Source: Apodospora peruviana
Taxonomy: Eukaryota; Ascomycota; Sordariomycetes; Sordariales; Lasiosphaeriaceae
Reading direction: 5' to 3'
Length of the DNA: 64,000 bases
NCBI GenBank assembly: GCA_033439685.1
Contig: JAUEDM010000001.1
Span: 7,378,001-7,442,000, forward strand
A program made the translations under genes and the position numbers. The notes under the pieces were generated by a model. The model made no database searches. It had not been told where the DNA came from and was given only the letters and a program-made list of their open reading frames with translations. This document shows, piece after piece, positions 11,247 to 24,003 of this stretch (position 1 is its first letter; the number at the start of each line of letters is the position of its first letter).

Positions 11247-12730
11247 CTACAGCTCCTTCTTCTCATCCTGCACGCTCTTGACCTTGGCCGTGACGGATCC
11301 ACGAGGTGTCTTCAGCCCAAAGAGGACAAGCAAGCTCACAAACGCAATGCCGAGAGCGCCAATGCCATAAGCTGCCTCCCGACCTGCCCACCAGTATACA
11401 CTGGTAAACAGCACCGGTCCAAGGCCTCTCCCGAGCTGGCCCCAACTCCTGAGCATACCCAGCTTTCCTCCGCGCTCGTCCTCGTGAGCCTCGAAGCTGC
11501 TTAGCGCATTGAGACCCGTCACGACAGTCGCCGACGTGGTTGCCAAGCACGTCGCAGCCATGTACAGCCCAGTCACCGTAGAGGTGCGGGCAAGCACCGT
11601 GAAAGCAACTAGACATGCCACCACCCCTATTCTCACGGATAGCAGGGGTGGAAGGCGGCGGGTGACACCACCCTGCAAGAGCGAGGCGACCAGGCCCACG
11701 TACCCGAGCAACCTGCCGTTGTGGCTAGAGCTGTAGGAAAACAAATCGTAGGTCATAAAAGGCAGCGAAAACTCCATGCCGGAGAAGAACAGGAGGAAGG
11801 TCATGTGCACGAAATTGAGGAGGAAGTGTGAGTTCGTCCTCTGGATTGCGGCCGGGACCCTCTGGTTTGCCTTCTTCTCCGTGGAAGCGGTCGGCTCAAT
11901 CCTCGTCATTGACGGTAGTGTCTCGGGCAGGCTAAAGTATAGATAGATCGTTTCTGTCACAATGAGGAACAGTGAGACTGCGGCCGCCGTTGCAAAAGGG
12001 TTGGCGGCCACAGTCGCAATAGTGCTCAGCCAAGCGCCCAGCGCCGGGCCGAAGGTAAAGGCAATCGAGAAGCAAGCCCCGATGAGCGCCATGGTGGAGC
12101 CTCGGGTGTTCGCGTCTGAGATGTCTGTCGCGATCGCCGTGGCAAGCTGGACGTTGCCTTCGGACAGGCCACCGATGATGCGCGACGCGAGGAAGGTACG
12201 GAAGTCGACGGCCACCACCCACAGTAGCACGGACAAGATGTTGCCCGCCATGCTGGCGAGCAGGGCGTTGCGCCGGCCATATCGGTCGGAGAGACGGCCG
12301 ATGACAGGCGAAGCGAGTGCTTGGAGGAGACTGCCAAAGGTTGTTAGAGACCAGAACCTCAGTGAAGCTTGGTGATATCACACATACGAGAAGAGGCTCC
12401 CTAAGGCCCCGCCCAGCAGGACGATGTCATAGCGCGAGTCAATTGGCCGCGCAAACGCTGCCTTGTATGCATTCAGGTATCCCAATATGCTCGAGAGTAA
12501 TGTCTTGGACGGCGCGACGGACGCATCGGTCGGGGCCTCGACATTGCGGTAGAACTCGAGCAGCTTCGGGAACAGTGGGAGGATGAAAGTAAAGGATATC
12601 TGTCACGAGTCAGCCATCAGCCAAAGCTACTCAAGAGAGAGGAGGCGCCTCGTACCAGATCCAGCAGCAGCGATATGAAAATGACTTTCAGAACTCTCTT
12701 GCGAGTGGCGGGATCAACCGTTTGGGCCAT
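11247..12730 (-). CDS. MFS transporter, MFSD10/TetA-like
   Basis: Three exons on the minus strand: 12730-12656, 12599-12388 and 12330-11247. The introns of 56 and 57 bp have CTGAC and CTAAC branch sites. The product is 456 residues and starts MAQTVDPATRKR. The first membrane helix begins at about residue 14 (LKVIFISLLLDL). The MFS signature in the loop between helices 2 and 3 is clear (GRLSDRYGRRNALL). The following segment, FLASRIIGGLSEGNVQLATA, is typical of the tetracycline-antiporter-like branch that includes animal MFSD10 and yeast YCR023C. The length fits 12 helices. The substrate is unknown. In this family the proteins are proton-coupled organic anion or drug carriers of internal or plasma membranes, so export is only inferred. 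The stop lies about 90 bp from the MITE. Confidence 0.85.
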
Positions 12731-14779
12731 GTCTAAGGCCGCGTTGTTGAGAAGAAGCTAACTGTGTCGGGTGAGGTCTCGGTAGGATTTAGAATGGGTG
12801 CGATGATGATGATGCGACTTGCGCAAGCTTCTGACCGTTCGACAAGGTACCGCTGTGAAGCTATGATGGATCTTCGGAAGGGGTCGTCCAGGTGGACATC
12901 TATTAACCCGTACGCGCCTCGAACTTGGAAAATAGAAACCTATCTATCACGGCCAGCACGTATAGATGTCAACAAAAAGAAGGAGAAGAGGAAAATATGG
13001 ACGAGCCAAAGAATCGCAATAATGAAAAGTCGAGCAGCGTTAAAGTATCAATCTGTCGACAACGTCTTGAGTCGGTGCCGCCTGCAGGTCCCCTGGGAGC
13101 CGAACCGGGCACCAGGGGCCAAGGCCCGGTTTACCAGGGGGTTCCATTACCAGCGCCTCTGTGCGCTCCGTGCTTCCGTGATTCAGCCACTGCACCTTTT
13201 TCCTTCAGCCACAAGCCGGTTCCAGTCCTCTCTCAACTGGACCTTCATCCCGTCTGAACGACGTGGTCTTTCTCGTGAGGTCGGATCAAATCAATTACGC
13301 CTCGGACCGAGAGAACCGCAAGTGTGTCTCTCCGACAAGTCGCTTGCTTGTGCTTGGCTTGTGAACACTTTTTGTCAGAACATTCTTATTAGCCTCTCAG
13401 TCCGGATGAGCAGCAGAATCCACAATCCACCAGCAGCCGCAGCTCAGTCAGCTCGACAACACGACCGCGACAGATTCAATGCTTTCGGTCTTGGGCCAAA
13501 CTCGCTGCCCATATTATCAAGACGTCATGTTTATATGATCTCTGATTCACCCTGCACCGTCCTCCACCGAGGTATGGTCGTCTGGATGTCTTGAGAATAT
13601 CATGGCCGGCATATTGAGCGCTTGATGAAGCATTTCAAGCTTGGGGTTCGCAATTTCTTGGCTCGAATCTCGTCGGTTTCCAAGCACGTGGCGTTCTACC
13701 ACGATTCTACGGCTGTCTACAAGGCAGATCATGGTTTCAAGTTATATCACAAGCGTGGACTGAACAATCCGTAATACGGCGTCGTTCAACCCTGACTCGC
13801 AAGGTCAGCAAGTGCTCTTTTGCATAAACCGGCTGCTCGGCTGAAGTTCAACACCCTGCATACACAATGTTTCTCTCCGTGCACATCACCGTGGCCTATT
13901 AACCCGTTGGTCCCCTTCCGCTGATTTTGGATCCAAACACCCGTCAAATCACGCATCATGATCGCCGTGCTGCGAATCCATGATTTCAGGAAACATTCGA
14001 GTCCGGTACTTGGACTTGGGGTCGTGACGGACCGGCGTCTCTTCCGTCATCCGAGTCCCAATGCAGAGTCAGACAATATCTTGGTGGCTGCACCAGTTCA
14101 TCCCGTCGAAGCCACGAGGCCAGTTTAAATGCAGGAACAGATCGATCTAATCAGGGCATGACAGATACATGTACGTTGCGGAGGTGACATCGGTCACCCC
14201 CTCGGATGTTCACGCAAGGGCAAGGTGCGATCGCCCCAAAACCTTAATCAAAGGACCAGCGCATCGCGGCTGTGCTTGGGCAGGGAGACGTTCGTGCGTC
14301 GTGTCAGAGTGTCTTGCATGTGCCGTGCACCCTCTCCGGTAAGGTCTGGGCTGGGACTTGGACAGCTCGTCACGCCTCCTGCTGGCACTAGAGTTCGTAT
14401 ACATGCTGTGTAGGTCCTCTCCTTTAGCCGATGAGATGGCCGCACCAACACGACCTGGCGCTCCTCTATTTTTGTGTCATTTACAGCTCCAAGTTTACGC
14501 CCGGTATAACTGGCGCAATATCGTCTGTTGCCAACCCTCCTTAAGGCGGCGCCATCAGATTTGGGCTGCGGCCTTCCCCTTTTCTTTTGTTCCCGTACTC
14601 TTGGAGAGTCCGGCATCCAGATATATTTTAAAGAGACTGGTCACCCCAGATTGAGCCGCTCTGTCCTGTTCTTTCTTCTGCAGTTCCAGCCAAAAGCCAG
14701 TCGTTTGTTGACTCCAAATTCTCCCAGTTCAGGCACTGTACCACTGACAGCTAGTGAGAGCATCTCAAGACTGTTCAGG
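12731..14779. other. Gene-free intergenic region (about 2 kb)
   Basis: This stretch separates the divergent MFS carrier and GPI-protein genes. It contains several long open frames, the longest at 12764-13594, but that one begins on a non-ATG codon and shows no recognisable domain. It probably holds both promoters. I see no RNA gene. Confidence 0.5.
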
Positions 14780-15460
14780 ATGAAGAGCGCCGCCTTTATT
14801 TTTGTTACCCTCGCCGCCGGCGCCTCGGCCACCTTTGATCACTGGGGCAGCTCTGCGTGGGGTTGGAAGCCCACGGGGGCAGGAGGACCGAAGTGGTCAA
14901 CCAGCACTGTCTATACTACTCGTACCCATACCATCACCAGCTGCGGTTCGGCAATGACCAACTGCCCAGCTCACAGCACCGTCGTTACCACGGTGACCAT
15001 CCCGGTCAGCACCACTATCTGCCCCGTGGCGGAGACACCTGCTTCTCCTCCTCCTCCGGCCCCTACTCCTCCTCCGCCTCCTATCCCTCCCGTTCCGGTG
15101 GAGACGCCAACCTTTGCCATTAGCTCGGCATCCGTCGGGAGTCTTGTCCCGCCTCCTCCCCCTCCTCCGCCGGCTGTTTCGTCACCTGCGCCTCCACCGC
15201 CTCCGCCAGCTCCCCCAGTCCCAGAAGCCTCGGCTCCGTCCCCAGAAGCCCCGGCGCCGGCCCCAGAAGCTCCTCCTGCCGCCACTCCTGCCGTTACTCC
15301 TGAGGCCGGTCTTCCAGTCGTTCCGGCCCCCTCGGTCGGTACGAATGTGCCGCCCAAACCGACAAGCACTGGCAAGATCGTCACGGCTGGCGCCGCACAA
15401 AACATGCAGCGTGCTGGTGGTGCCCTCGCTGCCGTCGTCGTGGTAGCTGCTTTGATCTAA
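14780..15460 (+). CDS. Pro-rich GPI-anchored cell wall protein
   Basis: Single exon, 226 residues, with ATG at 14780. A signal peptide ends near residue 17 (MKSAAFIFVTLAAGASA). Then come an aromatic/Gly segment (HWGSSAWGWKPTG) and a Ser/Thr block with paired cysteines (TVYTTRTHTITSCGSAM, NCPAHSTVVTTVTI, STTICPV). This block is common in fungal GPI-anchored wall proteins. It is followed by a long Pro/Ala-rich stalk (about residues 90-195). The C-terminus is a small-residue site followed by a hydrophobic tail (AGGALAAVVVVAALI), which is the GPI attachment pattern. It acts at the cell surface, and the exact role is unknown. A second GPI protein with a different Cys-rich head lies at 45334-46244. 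Confidence 0.85.
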   Translation: MKSAAFIFVTLAAGASATFDHWGSSAWGWKPTGAGGPKWSTSTVYTTRTHTITSCGSAMTNCPAHSTVVTTVTIPVSTTICPVAETPASPPPPAPTPPPPPIPPVPVETPTFAISSASVGSLVPPPPPPPPAVSSPAPPPPPPAPPVPEASAPSPEAPAPAPEAPPAATPAVTPEAGLPVVPAPSVGTNVPPKPTSTGKIVTAGAAQNMQRAGGALAAVVVVAALI

Positions 15461-17264
15461 TCAGGAATTTTGGGCCAAGAAAGTTCTTTTCTTTCTTGTG
15501 CAAAAATGATTTAGCAAGTAAATTGAAGAGGGCCATCCAAAAAATGTTGCTGTAATGGCGTGTTACATCAGCCGGTGGTCAACAATGTCCTTGACAGTTT
15601 ATATGGAGGAAGAAGTGGCCTTTACCTTTCTCTTTTTGGACGTTCATAATGCATACACCCAGATAGTTCGAGATTTTATTGCTACCACGGGTCATCTAGA
15701 GTTGCAAATTACTCAGCTTTATAATACAATATCTTATTTTTCGTCTTGGATTTCAGTTCCATCTCCTTGGGAAGTGTATTCACATATGTCGGTGTTGTCT
15801 TTGGAGCTAACGAAACCTGCGTTATCACGCCATACAGGAGGAGACTTGAGAGTCATCAACAGGCATTATATATCACATCTGCCAAAACCCTAACCGCCAG
15901 AATGAATGACGAGTAGAGAAAGATAACCTGTCAACAAACAGACAGACTCGCAACCAAGTTTTGTTCAGAGACCCAAGACTACGTACTGCAAGGACCTGAG
16001 TACCACGACAACATCAGTACCCCTTGCAGAAAGAGACCCTGACTGCAGTAGCATACTCGCATAGATATTCAAGTAGTAAATTACCCGCAGATACGCTCGC
16101 TCTCCACAACGACCGCATCCCATCATCCGAGCCGTCCCCCGCAATTTCTGTCTTTTACGTTTCCAAGCAAAATGTAAGCATTTAATATATTTTCCCAAGA
16201 TCCAATCTCTGTTAAAAGCAGCCCTACCTGTCTGCCTGTGTCACCACATACACACATACACGAGCAATGTGTAAAGAAACCTGACGTCAAAGAATTCTGG
16301 GGAGAAAGATGTACATGGGGGAGCTGCATAATGCTACATATTAAGGGGAGGTCATTATTGTTAGATAAGGATGATGTTTATATACTGTAGATCTACCTTA
16401 TTACCTGGACTTTGCTGTGGTTCGTGTCTGCAGTGCTTATGTCCATTTATCTGGATGGTGTGTGGATAAGACCCTAGGGTTTGCGCGCTTCTCTATACAC
16501 AAACAACCAACGGATCATCGTTCTATACAAAGACCCATGTCTATAATACATAAAACAACCCGAAAGGATTTCGAAACGGAAACGGGGAATCTACATTCCC
16601 TGTGTTTCGGTGATCATGCCGGTTGGTGTCTGCATATTTGTGAATTTTCGGGCTATTTCCTAGGTGCGCGTGGTCTGACAAGCCCAAGTAGAAACTACAC
16701 AGTATACCATCTCGTAGTCTGACCCCGAATCATCTACTGTCTGCACCAATTCGGCATATATATATGGTAATAACCGTAACCAGCTATTCAGTCTCGGTGT
16801 CTCTGCCAATCCGCAAAGTCTCTCAGTATGGGTTCCCCGCGAACGGGAGGGCTCGTGACGCGACACGGCCAACTAATCTCGTTTCTTTAAGGCAACCAGA
16901 TTGGCACGCGAACCGAAGTACCGGCCGTTCTCAAATACATACATACTGCCATACAGAACGTGATGTTTAGCCTTCCTTGGTGCAAAATGCCTTCCAAAGG
17001 CTCCCTACCAAGGCTGACACTTCCTGGCGTGAGTACCTTTGCGGCATCTGGCCCCCTGAATCAGCGTAGGCATGATGGCCGGCGTAATAGTCCAATGCAT
17101 CCGTATTGTAGATTGCTTGCGGCCTTGAGAGAGGCAAATAAAGTCAGTTCAAGATCAAACCAACAGAGCAAAATATAGCAAACACATACCAGCTTCAGAA
17201 CCTCATGGTTCATAGACACCGTCCTTTGGAATGAAGTTGTAGCTTTGCGTGTAGTAACATCCTC
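15461..17264. other. Gene-free convergent region (about 1.8 kb)
   Basis: This lies between the 3' ends of the GPI gene and the Mcm21 gene. It is AT-rich in places. A short ATG frame at 15555-15893 has no recognisable features. I found no tRNA-like fold or repeat. Confidence 0.45.
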
Positions 17265-18168
17265 TCAACCCATAGCCAACCTTCTAGTCACATCATCCAC
17301 CCGCACCGCTCCGCCAAGCAGCTCCCTGACCGCCTCACGGTCCCGACCATGCTCGCCCAGAGCCACCAACTTGACAATCTCTCCATCGTCACTCATCACC
17401 AAGCGGCCGGTGCGGCCATCCGCCCAGTCGATACTGATCTGCTTGGCCTCGGCGTCCGCCGGACTGATATCGACCAGTAACTGCTGCTGCGTGCCGTCTC
17501 CCACGCTGCTCTTCTTCTTCTTCCTTCCCAACCCGGCCGCCTTGCGCAGATCGGCCACAACGCCCATGCGGTGATGGTAACGCACAATCTCCCGGCGCAG
17601 AGCGCGGGCAAATCGCGACAGATCTTGTCGACGTCCAGGTGGAGGAAGATGCCGAGTGGCTAGCCCAGACAGAGGGATGCACGGTGGGACGGTATGGCGG
17701 TGAAGGCGCAGGCGGGTGCGGCTTTCCGGATAAGGACGGTTGAGCAGGACGTAGTAGGGGCGCAGGAACTTGGCGCGGCTAACGACCTCGATGCGGAGGC
17801 CCAGAACGGCGCGGCCTTCAACGGCGTTAGGGTCCGGATCCCGCACGCGGAAGGTAGTGATGCCGGCACAGGTGCGGTACAGACATTGCTGGTTGTGAGC
17901 CTCTTGGGCGGCGGATTGGGTGACCAGCTTTTGGCGGAAGGGGTTGGTGTCCTCTGGCAGGGAGAAGTCGTCGGTGAAGAGCTGGCGCGTTGATGGCGAC
18001 GCGATGAGGGTGGATGTTTGAATGCGGATTTGCTTCTTTAATGAAGAGACTATGACGACACTGTTAGTTTATTTGAGACTCTCCTTGGTTTGCGTTTTAC
18101 TGACCTTGAGCTTGGAGTGTCTCAATTTCCTCATCGAGTGTTGGTGTTGTTGTTGTTGGCGACGCCAT
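17265..18168 (-). CDS. MCM21: Kinetochore subunit Mcm21/CENP-O
   Basis: Two exons on the minus strand, 18168-18105 and 18049-17265. The 55-bp intron has a CTAAC branch site, and the product is 282 residues. A short acidic coiled-coil start (MASPTTTTPTLDEEIETLQ) leads into SSLKKQIRIQTSTLIASP. The CENP-O-type core follows: YRTCAGITTFRV, VLGLRIEVVSRAKFLRPYYV, LLNRPYPESRTRLRLHRHTV, then IPLSGLATRHLP and the helix LSRFARALRREIVRYHHRMG. Mcm21 is part of the COMA/CCAN inner kinetochore complex, which links centromeric nucleosomes to outer kinetochore proteins. A basic KKKK patch and a beta-rich end complete the protein. It is divergently transcribed from the acetyl-CoA carrier gene. The assignment rests on family-type sequence recall and is fairly sure. 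Confidence 0.82.
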
Positions 18169-19242
18169 CGTGGCCCTGTGCTGTGGCGCGTCTTGGTCGA
18201 TCGATCTCTCACAACAGAGGCATATAGTCTTTAAACAGCAGTTACTACAATGCAGTCCTTTCTGTCCCGAAATAAAGACTTGCGGTCGCATCAGTGTTGT
18301 ATGCTCTGATGAATACGCAAAGCCTCGCGTCTGAAGGACATCCAATGGGGCGCAAAAGTGCAAGACGCCAGCTTGTTACCAGCTGGGATGGGCTGTCAAG
18401 TCAGCCGAGCGCTTCCCCAGAATCTCAATCGGGTCAAACAAAACAGGGGGGAAGTCACGGTGCAGCCACCCCCTGGTTGGGCGGCTTGGGCTCCCCTGGG
18501 GGCCCACTGGGATGCGTTCGCGTGGCACAAACGAGAGAGGATGAAACTCTGCCGGAGCAGTTGAAGACAACGTCATGCCCAGAGCCAACAACAACAAGAG
18601 ATTGGTGTTAAACAAACCTTCTCTCATGGCCCACGGATATCTGGTAGTTATGTGGAACTCTTTGAAGGCTCCTTAAAGCTCAATTTTGTACATTTCTTCA
18701 CTGAAATTGAAACTTCCGAGTTCCAACTATTCCCAAACTTTTGCCACCTGGGCCACCTTTGAAATAAAGGCCACGGTAGCAGCAGTTCCATCCTTCCGCC
18801 CCGCGATCCAGATCCAGCCCTTTCCGGCCTCCGAGCTACCGGGTTCAGTCGACGGAATTTGTGCATGATTCGGCTCCGTCTACACCTAACCGTATCCTGA
18901 TTTTTTTTGCTTCTGTGGTTTCAATCTTTCCATGGGCTTGGCTGCCTACGCACAAGGCCACATTCCTTTTACCACGTTTATCTGCCTAGGCCACTTCTCG
19001 TCTCTCGTTAACCGGCGACCTGTCTTCGCCTTTTAATATATCGTCCTCGCGCCCGCGGCTTTTTAGTTCGTTGTGAATGTCCGACCAACGTCGACTTGGT
19101 GAAATTCAGACGTCGAACGAACCGCCGGCCCCAAACGAACGTGGAAGACGCAGCGGCTAGACGCGACTCACCTTCCGATCGGTGCCACCTCACTAGACTT
19201 CAAGCTAGACATACAAATTTCACCTTCAACCCAAAAGCACCT
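18169..19242. promoter_or_regulatory. Divergent promoter region, Mcm21 / acetyl-CoA carrier
   Basis: About 1.07 kb lies between two start codons pointing away from each other. No gene is supported inside. A CT-rich stretch close to the plus-strand gene (about 18890-19010) resembles the pyrimidine-rich leader common before fungal starts. Confidence 0.45.
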
Positions 19243-19305
19243 ATGGGTACACGAACCCGTCGCGGAAAATCGCCGACGCAGAACGGGGCCAGGACGACCG
19301 ACGGT

Positions 19306-19339
<34 letters not shown>

Positions 19340-21065
19340 TCCGTCGCAACAAGATGAACAATAACGCCGAACTCATGCGGCGCAACATCCCCCAAGACTC
19401 ATCCTCGGCGGCTGTCACAGCGAACCTCATGTCCCGCGAGTCCTTCTCCCTCGACGAGCGCGTTCCCAACACACCCATATCCAACAACCATGGCTTCTTC
19501 GAGCTCCCCAAGAGCGACCAGAAGAACTTCGGTCTCCTGGTCCTCCTCTACTTTCTGCAGGGCATCCCCCTCGGCCTGGCCACGGGCTCGGTCCCGTTCC
19601 TCCTCAAGAAGCACATGTCCTACGCCGAGATTGGCATCTTCAGCCTGGCGTCGTATCCTTATTCCCTGAAGCTGCTCTGGAGTCCCATCGTCGACGCCAT
19701 GTGGAGCCCCAAGGTCGGCCGGAGGAAGAGCTGGATCCTGCCCATCCAGCTGCTGTCCGGAATCGGCATGCTCTGGCTGGGCTCCGAGGTGGAAGATTTG
19801 ATGGCCATGACCGGCAAGCCCGGCGGCCCTACCGTCTGGGGCTTTACCGGATGGTGGTTCTTTTTGGTGCTCATGTGTGCTACCCAGGACATCGCCGTGG
19901 ACGGCTGGGCCTTGACCCTGCTGACCCCCGGCAACATCTCGTACGCCTCGACGGCCCAGACGGTTGGCCTCACCGCCGGCCAGTTCCTGTCGTACACCGT
20001 CTTCCTGGCTTTCAACTCCAAGGACTTTGCCAACAAGTGGTTCCGCTCGGAACCCCTCGAGACTGGTCTGATGAGCCTCGGCGGCTACCTGACGTTCTGG
20101 GGCTGGGCATACATCGCCGTGACCATCGGGTTGGGCTTGATCAAGAGGGAGGAGAAGACCAAGAACGAGGACGGCATCTGGGACGTGTACAAGATCATGT
20201 GGGGTGTGCTGAAGCTCAAGAACATCCAGACCATCATCCTCGTCCACCTGATCGCCAAGATCGGCTTCCAGGCCAACGACGGCGTCACGAACCTCAAGCT
20301 GCTGGACAAAGGCTTTGGCACCGAAAATTTGGCCCTGACCGTCCTGATCGACTTCCCCTTCGAGATTGGTCTGGGCTACTACGCCGGAAAATGGTCGCAG
20401 GAGTTCACGCCTATGCGCCTCTGGTGCTGGGGCTTCATGGGCCGTCTCATCGCGGCCGTCGTCGCCCAGCTGACGGTCGCCATTTTCCCCGCCGGCGGCG
20501 TGACGTCTTGGTATCTCTTGGTTGTCATTGGTTCCCACATCTTCTCGACTTTCACAAATACAATCATGTTCGTCGCCGTGGCGGCCTTCCATGCAAAGAT
20601 TGCGGACCCGGTCATCGGCGGCACTTACATGACCCTTCTTGCAACGTAAGCCCCGCTCTCTCTCCCCCCTGGACACAACCCTTTGGTTCTCACAATTAGT
20701 CAAGAACTAACATAACATATCCCAGCGTGAGCAACCTCGGCGGTACCTTCCCTCGCTTCTTCGTTTTACGTCTGGTCGACGCCTTCACCAGCGCCACCTG
20801 CATCCCACCGCCCGAAGGTAGCAACCCCAAGGGCTCCATGCTCTCCCCCATCGTCTCGCCCTTCAGCTGCGCCATCCAGGCCGACAAGGAGCGCTGCCTC
20901 GACGGCCGCGGCGTCTGCAACATGGAGCGCGACGGCTACCACATCGTCAACATCATCTGCGTCGCCTTCGGCGTCGTCACCTTCCTCATGTACATTCGTC
21001 CCAAGGTGTTGCAGCTCCAGTCCCTGCCGCTCCGCGCGTGGAGGTTATCGTCGTCACCATCTTGA
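19243..21065 (+). CDS. Acetyl-CoA transporter, SLC33 family
   Basis: Two exons, 19243-20645 and 20726-21065. The 80-bp intron has an ACTAAC branch site, and the product is 580 residues. The first in-frame ATG is at 19243. An Asn-Gly repeat tract of hexanucleotide units lies near residues 22-31. The membrane part begins around residue 90. Family landmarks are YFLQGIPLGLATGSVPFLL, SYPYSLKLLWSPIVDAMW, GRRKSWILPIQ, ATQDIAVDGWALTLL and, across the intron, TVSNLGGTFPRFFVLRLVD. These match SLC33A1/AT-1, which brings cytosolic acetyl-CoA into the ER lumen for protein acetylation. The location is inferred from the animal protein. Codon use is strongly C-ending, as in highly expressed fungal genes. Length is typical (about 550-600). 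Confidence 0.9.
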
Positions 21066-21934
21066 CCAAATAAATCCCTGCATATCTGGTCATGATATCA
21101 TTGAAAAGTTCTGGTTGACTGGAGGGAGATGGTGCAACCAACAATAACCCCAATGTAATTTTATATGGAAGAAAGAAAATTCTATTCGGGTTTGCACAGT
21201 GTCGATGAAAGCTGCCACTCATGTTCTATGATATGAAAATAAAAAAGTTGCCCGGAGCCTAGGTACCTAGCTGTTGCTTCTCTGACGAGGAATTGGGACT
21301 CTGCAACCTTAGCTATATACGTAATATCTATATCATATCTTGCAATCACAGTATGTTGGATGCCAAGTCAACGCTGTTAAACATCCAACTGCAGCAGTCT
21401 CATTAAAGAGCAACACCGGACCATTGTGCGTGCACATCCCCCAAATACCAGCCTCTTATTCGATATAGCACATGCCAAGCAGAGCGAGGAACTACCACAG
21501 CTTCAAGTCAACGCATTGTAAATATTTCTTGTCGTATATATGATTCACGTAAAGAACGTTGTGTCACCTCCGATTAAGCTTCTGGATGTAGTCGGACCGA
21601 CGAGGTGTATGAACCACAAGGGCACGGGATCGAGGGTCACATAAACAGAAAGGTCCACCACCTTCGGAGATTCACAGGAAAACATAGTCGCATCGTGGTC
21701 TGCATTATTCTGAATTTCCATAAAAAGCTAGGTTCCTACCCTATCTGACCGACAATCTCCGACTGAGTGAAATCCGCCTTAATGTAGTCACCATCATAGC
21801 CTTCTTGTGAAAATCCTAACCATCTGACAAAGATGGTCTGAAAACGCAGCGTAAGCAATGGAAAACGAGAATACAACGGCCGCCTGTGACTGACAGCGTG
21901 GTACATTCCATGCCCATCTGAAAGATATGCCAGC
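21066..21934. other. Convergent intergenic region with ACCTAGGTACCTAG palindrome
   Basis: The 3' ends of the acetyl-CoA carrier and the DEAD-box helicase genes face each other here. Around 21258-21272 lies CCTAGGTACCTAGC, a variant of a motif seen in many spacers of this window. No gene is visible. Confidence 0.45.
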
Positions 21935-24003
21935 TTACCAGCCAGTTGCAGGTTCCTTCTCCTCAACAGCCTGGAAATGCTTGTCGTCGTCAACGAAGCT
22001 GGGAGCATCCTCTGCAGCATTGCCATCGTCGTCCGCGTTGCCCCAGCCATCAGGCTCTCCAGCGCCAGCAACGTCGCCCTCGTCAAAGTCTGAATCAGCC
22101 TCAAACTTCAGCTTGCCATCCTGAGGCTTATACTGCTCCAGAAAATCAGGAATCTCCTGGTTAGTCTCCATCAGAGTCCGAGTGAGCACAGAAGCAAGGC
22201 CCTCGTCCTTGTCGTTGTAGAACGACGTGGCAAGACCTTTATAGCCAATACGTCCAGTTCGACCTGTTCATTCGCAGATATTAGAAGTTGAGCACACATA
22301 ATATGCATACTGGATAACTTACCAATGCGGTGTGTATACTCTTCAATTCCGCCATAGTCAATGGACGGCAAGTCGTAGTTGATGACATGCATAACATTGC
22401 GCACATCGATACCACGAGCCGAGACTCCAGTAGCAATCAGAACCGGTGTGTCCCCCTTTCGGAATGCACGCATAGTGGACTCGCGCTCCTTTTGTGTACG
22501 ATCAGCATGCATGGAAGCACAAGGGACGCCGAGATTGTAAAGATAGTCATCCAGCTCGTCGGCGGTGCGCTTGCTATTGACGAAAATCATGGTGCGGCAG
22601 GGCGGCAAGGAGTGCAGAAGATCGAACAACGCCTGTTTCTTCATGTAATGCTCGACGAAGACGATATTCTGCTTGATATTCTCGTGAGAGCTGCCGGCGC
22701 GGCCCACACGAAGACGAACATGAGTCTCGGCCAGGTGAATCTTGGCCAGATCGCGAGCAGCCTTCGGGAAGGTTGCTGAAAAGAGCATATACTTGACATT
22801 ACCCTCTTCCTGTTCTGTACGAAGTTAGACAAAGAATATGTCACCAAAGACAGTGTTGAACTTACCACCACCAGACAAGATCTTTGAAAACTCCTCGCTC
22901 CAGTCATCGTGCAGCATCTCGTCAGCCTCATCAATGACCATGTAACGAAGGCGACGAAGGGTCAAGATGTGAGGCCTATCGATGAAGTCAATCAGACGAC
23001 CGGGAGAGGCAACCAGAATGTCACAGCCCTTCTGAAGTTGCGCGATTTGCTCGCGCATCGGTCCGCCGCCGTAAATGACACAAGGACGAAGCATCGTACG
23101 GTAGCAAAACTTGCGAGCCTCGTTGAAGATCTGGATAGCCAGCTCACGGGCTGGGCAGACAATGACAACCAGAGGCTCAGCACGGACCGGTGGGTCAATT
23201 CCAGGTTGATAGGTAGCCGGGTTGGGGCGAGGTGCGGCCAGCTTCTTTGCCCTGCCCATCAGCTTGTTGAAAATGGGGATCAGATAGGCGGCGGTTTTGC
23301 CCGAACCTGTTGGAGAACATGAGTTAGATGGTATTGCGTGAGAAGGGGGAAGGATATTTTGACTTACCAGTCTGAGCAATAGCAATCACATCATGGCCCA
23401 TGCCGATGGCTGGAATGCAGTATCGCTGAATAGGGGTCGGGACAGAATATCCGGAAAGCTGAACGTTCTTCAGCATAACGGGATGCAGACCGGCGTCCTC
23501 GAATTGCTTGATGGGCTCAACACGGACTGGGCCCTCTTGGTAGAGTTCGATTTGGGAGATGCTAACCTTTGTCAGTCCATGAACAGTCAATGCATGGTGA
23601 AAACAGAAACTTACCGGCTGAAATCGATGCCATGGTGCTCGCGGTTGGCTGGATCACCAAAAAGCTGAAGCTCAAGCTCCGGAAACTCAGGGCCAACATC
23701 TCCCTCCTCACCATCCCATTCGTAAACGCGAGCGTTGCCCTCCCACTCATCAGGGCCGGTCTCGGTGTAGTCATACGGGGTGGCTTGGACCCAGCCCTCA
23801 AGTTGAGGAGGCACAACCTGCTCAACGACAACATGCTCAGCAGGCGCAGAGTTGTCGGCACCAGTCTCTCCATCAGCGTCAAGAGCGGTATTCATCTCCG
23901 CAGTGTCGAAGGTGTCACCACCCTTATCAAATCCGGACGGCTCCTCGTGAGCGCCCCAGCCAGAGCTGGCATTGTTGGCGGGTGTTTCCCAGTCATTTCC
24001 CAT
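21935..24003 (-). CDS. DEAD-box ATP-dependent RNA helicase (Ded1/Vasa-like)
   Basis: Five exons on the minus strand: 24003-23615, 23561-23368, 23306-22866, 22814-22323 and 22263-21935. Every splice keeps phase, giving 614 residues. The first 130 residues are acidic and Trp/Gly-rich (start MGNDWETPANNASSGWG). The helicase core has all motifs: Q motif PTPIQRYCIPA, motif I AQTGSGKT split by an intron, Ia PARELAIQ, Ib SPGRL, II DEAD, III SAT, IV IFVNSKR, V ATGVSARGIDV and VI HRIGRTGR, also split by an intron. The tail is acidic and ends EKEPATGW. The core resembles the Ded1/DDX3/Vasa group, which unwinds mRNA leaders during translation start or acts in RNP granules. The exact orthologue is uncertain. 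The upstream leader may hold a large untranslated intron. Confidence 0.9.

Noticed and set aside
11247..12730. Secondary-metabolite cluster suggested by two MFS carriers in the window
   Set aside because: The two carriers are 41 kb apart, belong to different families and have no synthase or tailoring enzyme nearby.
12764..13594. 276-codon open frame on the plus strand
   Set aside because: It begins on GTG rather than ATG, has no domain, signal or repeat, and lies in a promoter spacer. Treated as chance.
15555..15893. 112-codon ATG frame
   Set aside because: No homology that I recognise, AT-rich spacer, no intron or domain signals.
19399..20703. 434-codon minus-strand frame
   Set aside because: It is the antisense shadow of the acetyl-CoA carrier gene, caused by its C-ending codons. 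Composition is Gly/Asp/Gln-rich without sense.
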